From the NCBI GenBank assembly GCA_015486505.1, contig WFRP01000107.1, positions 1-11,868 of the forward strand: a DNA stretch of 11,868 nt. The letters are read 5' to 3'. Both the position numbers and the translations under genes were made by a program. Below, one piece after another: positions 6,592 to 11,868 of the stretch (positions are counted from its first letter, which is position 1; each line of letters starts with the position of its first letter). The notes beneath the pieces were generated by a model that saw only the letters and a program-made list of their open reading frames with translations, ran no database searches and had not been told where the DNA came from. This DNA comes from Pseudomonadota bacterium (GTDB lineage: Bacteria > Desulfobacterota > Anaeroferrophillalia > Anaeroferrophillales > Tharpellaceae).

Positions 6592-7758
6592 CTATAATTT
6601 TTCGAGGGTTGCCATAATCAATTTTTCCAGTTTCAGCAGCAGAGCCGCCCCGGATTCCACCTGAGAATGGCTTTTCAGCTCGCGCCGCAAACGCTCACAT
6701 TGATGGAGAAAATCCGCTAAATCAATATCACCTTTAAGCTCACCGGCCCGTTTCACCAATGAGCTCAACTCCTGGTCCAGAAGTTCAAGGCTGCGCTCCA
6801 TAATCGCGGCGGCGACCTGATTATTTTCAAGATAAGGCTTCAGCAAATCTCGAAGCACTGCCGCCTGCGCCCGCGTATTCCAGGTATGCTGCAGGACCCG
6901 GAAATCCTGAAATTCAACCTTGAAGCAACCGCGCCGGATGGCGGCAGCGGCGATAAGTTTCAACATTTTCAGCGCCCGCCGGTCACTGACTAAAATCCCT
7001 TCTGAGCGAATCCTGCGCATAATTTCGCGATATGGCCGGGCCACGGCGCTGAAATCAACTTCATTCAAGCTCTGATGCAAAAGCCGCAACGATTTACTGT
7101 TGGTAATATTGCTTAATTCAAGCTGCCGGCCTTCACGAATCCGCAGACACTCCTGCTGCCAGCCGCGAACAAAGAGTTTATCGAAATGGTTTTCGGGAAT
7201 ATTATCAGACCAGAGCCGCACCGGGAAACGATCATAAAGCGCGGCGAGATCAGTATCCTCCGACATCTCATTCGTCGCCCCGACTAAAAGCATAAGCGGC
7301 ACGGTTTCACGCCGGCCGCCGTTATAGAAAACCCTTTCGTTCAGTACGGTTAAAAGAGCATTTAAGATGGCGCTGTTGGCCTTAAAAATCTCGTCAAGAA
7401 AAACCACCTCGGCCTGCGGCAGCATCCCGTCACAGATGCGATGATAACCGGCTCCATCGCGGAAAGCCTTGATATCAACCGGGCCGAAAATCTCATTCGG
7501 CTCTGTAAACCGGGTCAGAAGATATTCAAAATAGGGCAATCCGGCCGCGGTCGGCTCCGGGTCGGTCGTCAACTGGGCGAAACGTTTTATCAACTCGGAT
7601 TTTCCGGTTCCGGGCGGCCCGGCCAAAAGCATATGCTCCTGAGCAATCGCGCTGATCGCCAGCATCTCAATAATCTCATCTTTGGCGACAAAACTGCTTT
7701 TAAGCAGATTAACCACATCATCCAGATCGGAAACCACATTTTTTAACTCCTGCCGCAT
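6592..7758 (-). CDS. MoxR-family AAA+ ATPase
   Basis: This is a MoxR/RavA-type AAA+ ATPase. Numbering from the upstream TTG at 7773, it shows Walker A GPPGTGKS (52-59), Walker B VVFLDE (123-128) followed by the MoxR signature IFKANSAILNALLTVLNER, sensor 1 GATNE (165-169), an arginine-finger candidate in DRFPVRL (R182), and a sensor-2 helix SDRRALKML. A C-terminal helical extension (about 300-393) adds a coiled-coil-like tail. All catalytic residues are present, so it should be active. MoxR proteins act as chaperone-like ATPases with vWA partners, and the partner is encoded downstream in the same operon. ATG 7758 is preferred because GGAG lies 9 nt upstream; ATG 7764 and TTG 7773 are alternatives in the same frame. 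Confidence 0.97.
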   Translation of the reverse strand: MRQELKNVVSDLDDVVNLLKSSFVAKDEIIEMLAISAIAQEHMLLAGPPGTGKSELIKRFAQLTTDPEPTAAGLPYFEYLLTRFTEPNEIFGPVDIKAFRDGAGYHRICDGMLPQAEVVFLDEIFKANSAILNALLTVLNERVFYNGGRRETVPLMLLVGATNEMSEDTDLAALYDRFPVRLWSDNIPENHFDKLFVRGWQQECLRIREGRQLELSNITNSKSLRLLHQSLNEVDFSAVARPYREIMRRIRSEGILVSDRRALKMLKLIAAAAIRRGCFKVEFQDFRVLQHTWNTRAQAAVLRDLLKPYLENNQVAAAIMERSLELLDQELSSLVKRAGELKGDIDLADFLHQCERLRRELKSHSQVESGAALLLKLEKLIMATLEKL

Positions 7759-7762
7759 AAGC

Positions 7763-7829
7763 ATAAACTCCAATCAACTCCGATAAACTCCAATCGTAAC
7801 TATTCAGTCGAATCCGATAAACTTCAATC
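7763..7829 (-). promoter_or_regulatory. MoxR leader with repeated ribosome-binding/start cassette
   Basis: In minus-strand reading the leader holds GATTGGAGTTTAT twice in a 20-bp tandem array (7795-7783 and 7775-7763). The downstream copy runs into ATG and the upstream one into ATC. A diverged third copy, GATTGAAGTTTAT, overlaps the stop of the FtsH-like gene (7829-7817). Three GGAG motifs therefore precede the MoxR start. A second element (7796-7816, GTAACTATTCAG... on the + strand) is shared with the leader of the FtsH-like gene. This looks like a locally duplicated translation-initiation region. Confidence 0.5.
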
Positions 7830-9885
7830 AGATATGAACCCGGTGGCGTTCCTGGCGCCGGCACAGGATTTCGCCGACTTTACGGCCGAAATAGTGCGGG
7901 CTTAAAAGCACCCCTTCGAGATGATGATCGAGGCTGGCTTCCTGAAAAACCGCCCGGATTTCATCGTTGTTGAAACCGTCCGCGTGGATCGCGACCAGAT
8001 CAATAATGTTTTCGAGAAAACCGGCCGCATCAAGCCCGTTGCCGCGTTCCTGAACCAGCAATCTCATAAGTTCGTTAAGTTCGTCATAATCAACATCAAG
8101 TTCGGCAGCGGCGGCTGCGGCATAAGCCGCATCACCTCCGGGTAAGGCTGTAAAGAAATCGGCTAAATCCGACGGCTGCCAGAAATGACCCGGCGCTTTC
8201 TGTTCGACGATGGTAAAAAACTTTTTCAGATAGTCGTCAATCCCGAAACTTGCCGCGTGAATCCGGGCAACCTGGCGCCGGGCGGCAAGATCGGGCAGGC
8301 CGATCTCGACCGGCCGCAGCCGTGAAGGCCGCAAAAGGGCTTCATCGATGATATCGATCCGGTTACTGGTGCCGATAACTAAAACCGCCTGATCCCGGCG
8401 GAAACCATCCATCTCGGTTAAAAGCTGCGCGACCACCGCGTTGTTGGCGCGGGCGCCGCCGTCGGCATAAACCGAACGCTGGCTCGCGATACTGTCAAAT
8501 TCATCAAAGAAAATCACCGCCGGCGCGTTGCGCCGGGCCGTGGCGAAAACCTGGCGCAGATTGTTCTCGCTCTGCCCGACATATTTATCCATAATCTCCG
8601 GGCCGGAGATCATCTGAATTGTAGCGTTAAGCTCATTGGCCACCGCTTTCGCGAACAGGGTTTTGCCGGTACCCGGCGGGCCGTGAAAGATAAATCCGCG
8701 CGGCAGAAGTTTAGCCCGCTGTTCGTCGTTGACCCCTTTAATCTCACCGGAAATCAGTGAAATTACATGCTGAAGCTGTTTTTTTACGCTCTCATAACCG
8801 CCGATATCGGCAAACGTGGTATCCGGTACTTCAACCTCACTGCCCGAGGTAATCTTAAATTCCCTGATCTCGCGATAGATTTCCGCGGCCTGAGTCTTTT
8901 CCGCGACCTTGGCCCCGACATAACGCATCGCGTTGCGGAACTGAATCGCGTTAAGGCCGGAGACGTTCTTGTAAAGATTTTCCGGATCAAAAACAGCAAA
9001 ACAGCGCCGTTCCTGCCGGGTCAGAAGACGGCTTACGGTAAACTGTTTCGCGGTGGCGGCGGCATCCGCGACCGTGGCACCATCCGGCAGAAACCGCGGC
9101 AGACCGGAAATCTGAATATGAACCGCAAACCTGTCCGAGAGCACCTTGCGCACTTCAAGTGAAGGGTCGAGAAAAGCCAAAAGCTGCGGTTTTTCACCGG
9201 AAACCGTGCGCTCATAAAGGGTTTCGGTCATCACGGCATCATTCACCAGATCAAGCGCGCGCAGGACCAGAACATCATCATTTTTAAGATTACGGAGCAG
9301 GACCGGCAAATTGACGTAACCGCCGGCCAGAGCCCGGTCAAGTTCCCCGGCCAGCCCCGGCCGCATCTCTTCCGGCAGAGCCGCGTCGAGCACCGGCCGG
9401 CGCCCGGCCTGACAGCAGACAAACTCATAGAGATATTCAGTCAACATCTTGTCGCAGATTACCAGCACGGAAAGACCATATTTAAGATAACCGGCAATAC
9501 TGTCCATCTCCTGCCGATAAGCTAAACGAACAGCTTCATTATCGTTGATAACTTCTGGAAAATCTTCCAGTTTTTCGATGTCGGCTTGTGAGTCGCCGAA
9601 CTGACTGCCGCTATCATTTAGCCAGAGTTCGTCAAGTTCCCGGCGCAGGTTGGAGGCCGGCTTTGCTACCGGATTAGCGGCGGCGGAACTTACGGCAATC
9701 GGCTGAAATACTATCTCGCCCAGAGATAAAGCCAAAAACTCCGGCGCAGGACGGGTGTCAGCGGCAAAGCGGGCCGGGAAAACGTCTAAAAAATCTTTAA
9801 GCCGCATCCGCGGATGCTCCCGCTTAAACCGCCGCGCGTCCTGCGCACTATCACCTAAATCAATCTCAAGAATATTTATTTCCAT
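7828..9885 (-). CDS. FtsH/Cdc48-like tandem AAA ATPase lacking a peptidase
   Basis: This protein of about 685 aa has a short N-terminal region, a degenerate AAA-like domain (about 115-330) and an intact classical AAA domain (about 355-550). The second domain has GPPGTGKT (403-410), pore loop KYVG (435-438), Walker B VIFFDEFD (458-465), sensor 1 GTSNR and arginine fingers R520 and R523 in LLRPSRLRP. The first keeps fold cues (LVICDKMLTEYL at the Walker A position, DDVLVLRALDLV at Walker B, LSDRFAVHIQISGLPR) but no P-loop. The C-terminal ~135 residues are helical with no HExxH, and no N-terminal membrane helix exists. It is therefore a soluble unfoldase/remodeller, not an FtsH protease. ATG 9885 is preferred; GTG 9888 directly before it has AAGG at slightly better spacing. 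It is a core ATPase of the ternary system. Confidence 0.97.
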   Translation of the reverse strand: MEINILEIDLGDSAQDARRFKREHPRMRLKDFLDVFPARFAADTRPAPEFLALSLGEIVFQPIAVSSAAANPVAKPASNLRRELDELWLNDSGSQFGDSQADIEKLEDFPEVINDNEAVRLAYRQEMDSIAGYLKYGLSVLVICDKMLTEYLYEFVCCQAGRRPVLDAALPEEMRPGLAGELDRALAGGYVNLPVLLRNLKNDDVLVLRALDLVNDAVMTETLYERTVSGEKPQLLAFLDPSLEVRKVLSDRFAVHIQISGLPRFLPDGATVADAAATAKQFTVSRLLTRQERRCFAVFDPENLYKNVSGLNAIQFRNAMRYVGAKVAEKTQAAEIYREIREFKITSGSEVEVPDTTFADIGGYESVKKQLQHVISLISGEIKGVNDEQRAKLLPRGFIFHGPPGTGKTLFAKAVANELNATIQMISGPEIMDKYVGQSENNLRQVFATARRNAPAVIFFDEFDSIASQRSVYADGGARANNAVVAQLLTEMDGFRRDQAVLVIGTSNRIDIIDEALLRPSRLRPVEIGLPDLAARRQVARIHAASFGIDDYLKKFFTIVEQKAPGHFWQPSDLADFFTALPGGDAAYAAAAAAELDVDYDELNELMRLLVQERGNGLDAAGFLENIIDLVAIHADGFNNDEIRAVFQEASLDHHLEGVLLSPHYFGRKVGEILCRRQERHRVHI

Positions 9886-9906
9886 CACGGATTACCTTAT
9901 CAAGTT

Positions 9907-9927
9907 GTAACTATTCAGACGAATCCG
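9907..9927 (-). repeat. 21-bp leader element shared with the MoxR gene
   Basis: The 21 bases starting GTAACTATTCAG and ending CGAATCCG (+ strand) match 7796-7816 at 20 of 21 positions. Each copy lies a short distance upstream of an ATPase gene: about 22 nt before the FtsH-like start and about 32-38 nt before the MoxR start. It may be a shared regulatory element or the trace of a leader duplication. Confidence 0.55.
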
Positions 9928-9946
9928 GAGTCGGGTGCGGCTTTTC

Positions 9947-11056
9947 TTACGAAAATTTTATCGTACTGAAACTTACCGGAGTTGATTGTTCTCGACGTTG
10001 GCCGCCGGTTATAGTGGCCAAAGCGGCCAGCGGCAGAAGCCGCTTAAAACAGAAATCATAACTCAAATGGCGAAATTCACCCGGCACTCCGCGCCGGTGA
10101 GCAAGGATTTCAAGCAGGGCTCTGAATTTCAAAAAATATTCGTTTCCCACCTGATTTAAACGGCGGCCGGACAGAGTGTCGCCGGAAGCTTTTAGCAGAC
10201 CGGCAATCAGATCAGGCAGACAAACCCCGGCGCCGGCCGCCGCGGACGGCGGAAGTTTCTGTAAAAATTCGTAAGCTTCGAAAAAGCTTAAAATCAAATC
10301 ATCATATTGGCCTAGACCCCGGACTTCTTCGAGAAAAACGCCTAAACCCAAACAGCTTAAACGATTCTCAGGAAGCCCAAGCCAGGCATTTTTAAGCGCT
10401 GCCACCAGATCCGGACAATCAAGAATCCCGCTTACCGCACTCCACCAGGCTTCCCCTATGTCAAGCTCCCGGGAAGCCGGCCAATGCGGCAAATATGCGG
10501 AAGCCTTGCGCAGCAGGGGTTCAGGCAGAGCCAAATCCAGATATTGCAGAGCCGTAAAGGGGGCAAGATTAAGTAGATCCAGTGATAATTGGTCCAACTT
10601 ACCGGCGGCATTCTCAGCCCGTAAATATTCGCAATATGGCGCAAGCAGCAGATCAAAATTTAAGATATCAGCCGGCGTGCGTGGTGATGAAAGCAAATTT
10701 AAGCAGGCTTGAACGTGCCGCCGAACCGGCTCAGCCGCATCATTATTAAAATGATTATTCCGTAAAAAAATCTGATTGTGGAGAATGACGGCAAGGACGA
10801 TTAAAGCGGGGCTCACCCTGAGAATCGGTTGCGACCGGTTGGGCTCATCAGCCATCGACACCCGTTTAAACCTTTGCCGGCCAAGCAGCTGCCAGGCTTT
10901 TTTTAACTTCGGCGACGGAGCGGCCGCCAATTTATGCAGTAGCTCGTTGTTGAGCAGCAACGCCGCTTTACAAACCGGCCGCGAACCGGCCAGAGAGACT
11001 ATAAACCCGGCTAACCCGGCATCGATCACAGGCTGATTTTCAGTATTTAACCACAT
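9947..11056 (-). CDS. Uncharacterised 369-aa helical ternary-system protein
   Basis: I do not recognise a domain in this protein. It is predominantly alpha-helical, leucine- and alanine-rich, and reads like a helical-repeat or adaptor protein. One hydrophobic run (about 82-98, SPALIVLAVILHNQIFL) contains His, Asn and Gln and is more likely a buried helix than a membrane segment. A Gly/Ala-rich loop occurs at about residues 265-275. The start ATG at 11056 overlaps the stop of the preceding 75-aa gene by 10 bp (ATGTGGTTAA), so translation is coupled. The FtsH-like gene follows after 61 bp. Position and coupling suggest a dedicated partner of the FtsH-like ATPase, perhaps its substrate adaptor, by inference only. 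Confidence 0.88.
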   Translation of the reverse strand: MWLNTENQPVIDAGLAGFIVSLAGSRPVCKAALLLNNELLHKLAAAPSPKLKKAWQLLGRQRFKRVSMADEPNRSQPILRVSPALIVLAVILHNQIFLRNNHFNNDAAEPVRRHVQACLNLLSSPRTPADILNFDLLLAPYCEYLRAENAAGKLDQLSLDLLNLAPFTALQYLDLALPEPLLRKASAYLPHWPASRELDIGEAWWSAVSGILDCPDLVAALKNAWLGLPENRLSCLGLGVFLEEVRGLGQYDDLILSFFEAYEFLQKLPPSAAAGAGVCLPDLIAGLLKASGDTLSGRRLNQVGNEYFLKFRALLEILAHRRGVPGEFRHLSYDFCFKRLLPLAALATITGGQRREQSTPVSFSTIKFS

Positions 11057-11274
11057 AAGCTGCGCTCAAGAGAGTGTTGACCGGCAAGTCGCAGTAAACG
11101 CTCCAAAGGCTCCACATAAAGACTGTCACCCAGGATCTCGAGACCGTCATCGTTAAGCGTCAGGCGAAACCTCAGCTTTTTAACCGCGGCCGCATCGTTA
11201 TAATCTTCCGCCCGCATTAAATCCGGCAAGTCCGCCACAATCGTGATTGATTTTTCATTTATCTCTTCAACCAT
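11047..11274 (-). CDS. Small 75-aa ternary-system protein, or C-terminal half of a frameshifted gene
   Basis: The protein starts with beta-type segments (KSITIVADLPDL), passes a charged helix (about 22-36), then RFRLTL and a C-terminal helix (about 54-70). No family is recognised. The ATG at 11274 overlaps the stop of the upstream 88-aa gene (ATGGTTGA), and its own stop overlaps the next gene by 10 bp. The same frame stays open upstream to about 11370 and there reads as a plausible Ala/Pro/Val linker (VAPAAAVAAVPAPEKVATA) running directly into MVEE. The true protein may therefore be longer and joined to the upstream gene by a frameshift. As annotated it is a small accessory subunit of unknown role. 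Confidence 0.7.
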   Translation of the reverse strand: MVEEINEKSITIVADLPDLMRAEDYNDAAAVKKLRFRLTLNDDGLEILGDSLYVEPLERLLRLAGQHSLERSLCG

Positions 11275-11533
11275 GATGATGACACCCTGAACCTGAATCA
11301 GCCGGGCAGTCGCCACCTTTTCCGGAGCAGGAACAGCCGCAACCGCAGCCGCGGGAGCTACCGATCTCACTTTCCAGGCCCAGCTCAAAATCCGCCGCCA
11401 AATCCGGCGAAATCCGCATCTCCGGCGGCTCATCGTCAACCACCGGCAAATGCCCCGACATCTCCCCACCGGCACTCAACCCGGAAGTAAATTCCCCAAC
11501 CAGCCAATGCCGTATGCTTATATTTTCAACCAT
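11267..11533 (-). CDS. 88-aa first gene of the operon with a Cys/His-rich tail
   Basis: The N-terminal ~58 residues are acidic and look like a normal protein (for example DLAADFELGLESEIG). The tail from residue 59 holds six cysteines (63, 65, 67, 69, 76, 84) and three histidines (85-87) in a Gly/Ser background, which would suit metal binding. However, the tail could equally be an out-of-frame reading of GC-rich Ala codons: the neighbouring frame over the same bases gives an Ala/Pro/Val linker that continues into the 75-aa protein. ATG 11533 has AGGGG about 10 nt upstream; a TTG at 11554 is a weaker alternative. It is the promoter-proximal gene. The function is unknown, and the reality of the tail is uncertain. 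Confidence 0.6.
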   Translation of the reverse strand: MVENISIRHWLVGEFTSGLSAGGEMSGHLPVVDDEPPEMRISPDLAADFELGLESEIGSSRGCGCGCSCSGKGGDCPADSGSGCHHHG

Positions 11534-11597
11534 CCCGTTAAAACCCCTGAACAATTAAGGAACCAACAAATCTAAATAAATTTAACTTCATCATTTA

Positions 11598-11626
11598 AGT
11601 ATAGTTTAAGAAATGTAACTTGTCAA
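11598..11626 (-). promoter_or_regulatory. Sigma70-type promoter of the leftward operon
   Basis: On the minus strand a perfect -35 box TTGACA (11626-11621) is separated by 17 bp from TATACT (11603-11598), a 5/6 match to the -10 consensus. The surrounding DNA is AT-rich. Transcription would start near 11591, leaving a leader of about 58 nt before the ATG at 11533. Position, orientation and spacing make it a convincing operon promoter. No operator palindrome is evident directly over it. Confidence 0.8.
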
Positions 11627-11639
11627 CCGTAAATTACAA

Positions 11640-11734
11640 CCGGGGTCACCCAACCCGGATCAACCGTCGGCACGCCATGACAACTGGGGGTCAGTCAAAC
11701 TGGGGGGCAGGCTTGACTTTTGGGTATTTGCTCG
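11640..11734. repeat. REP-like GGGGTCA/GGGGGCAG motifs upstream of the operon
   Basis: AACTGGGGGTCAG (11682-11694) and AACTGGGGGGCAG (11698-11710) are near-identical and are followed by GCTTGACTTTT. An ACCGGGGTCACC sits at about 11639-11650. These resemble the motif at 1031-1083 at the other end of the locus. The stretch is part of the 335-bp gene-free region 11534-11868, which otherwise holds the operon leader, the promoter and repeat copy C. Confidence 0.5.
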
Positions 11735-11868
11735 ATTTAGTGCCTTACAGGTTATTTTCTTGTTTTAAAACAAGAAAATGTTCTGATAAGAGCACTTATT
11801 TGCGGGCCGCAAGGCCCTGTTTGGGTTGCGGGATTTGTTCCCGCATTAGTACCTTACAGGTTATTTTC
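11735..11868 (+). repeat. Structured intergenic repeat, copy C (continues past the window)
   Basis: Copy C has opposite orientation to copies A and B. It contains ATTTAGTGCCTTACAGG, the perfect 26-bp palindrome (11754-11779), ATAAG/CTTAT (with AGCA loop), a shortened middle, and the TGCGGGA/TCCCGCA hairpin (11828-11846). Then a second unit begins: TTAGTACCTTACAGGTTATTTTC at 11846-11868 repeats 11738-11760 with one change. Tandem period is 108 bp, so an array probably extends beyond the window edge. Confidence 0.8.

Noticed and set aside
7828..9885. FtsH metalloprotease
   Set aside because: No HExxH zinc motif and no N-terminal membrane helices; only the AAA domain resembles FtsH.
10762..10813. 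Transmembrane helix in the 369-aa protein
   Set aside because: The hydrophobic stretch includes His, Asn and Gln, has no flanking topology signals, and the protein is otherwise soluble and helical.
11735..11868. CRISPR array
   Set aside because: The units are 108-150 bp with internal hairpins and no unique regular spacers, and no cas gene is present.

Overview
The window holds one convergent pair of transcription units. A PHP-family metallophosphoesterase gene reads rightward (72-1010). A dense run of ten genes reads leftward, from a well-formed sigma70-type promoter at 11598-11626 down to 1118. GC content is moderate (a little over 50% by eye). The intergenic repeats, a GGGGTCA/TGACCCC REP-like hairpin and an ATCTGTG-rich inverted repeat, are types I associate with environmental Deltaproteobacteria/Desulfobacterota. 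That assignment is a weak inference; no marker gene fixes the taxon.

The leftward operon, in transcription order: an 88-aa protein with a Cys/His-rich tail (11533-11267); a 75-aa protein (11274-11047); a 369-aa helical protein (11056-9947); a tandem AAA protein whose second domain is FtsH/Cdc48-like but which has no peptidase or membrane segment (9885-7828); a MoxR-type AAA+ ATPase (7758-6592); a 266-aa coiled-coil protein (6579-5779); a 91-aa protein (5598-5323); a fusion of a seven-blade WD40 propeller to a MoxR-associated vWA domain (5097-3235); a TPR-like helical-repeat protein (3263-2622); and a 443-aa protein with a TPR-like tail (2449-1118). Several junctions overlap (8, 10 and 29 bp) or are nearly contiguous, so most of these are probably co-translated parts of one machine.

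MoxR ATPase + vWA + FtsH-like AAA + several lineage-specific small proteins matches the FtsH-vWA-MoxR ('FVM') ternary systems. These were predicted computationally (Aravind group, 2020) as NTP-dependent conflict or defence systems enriched in multicellular and social prokaryotes. As far as I know they are experimentally uncharacterised. The likely logic, inferred from the family, is that the two ATPases remodel or load a client under control of the propeller/vWA scaffold, with the helical and small proteins as adaptors. No nuclease, protease, toxin or transmembrane effector is obvious here, so the output of the system is unknown.

The non-coding parts are also informative. A structured repeat occurs three times: twice inside the operon, flanking the 91-aa gene, and once upstream of the promoter in opposite orientation, running off the window edge. 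One hairpin in it shows compensatory change between copies, and one copy supplies the stop codon and last codons of the 91-aa gene. The two ATPase genes share a 21-bp leader, and the MoxR leader carries a 20-bp duplication of its ribosome-binding/start region. REP-like motifs lie at both outer edges of the locus.
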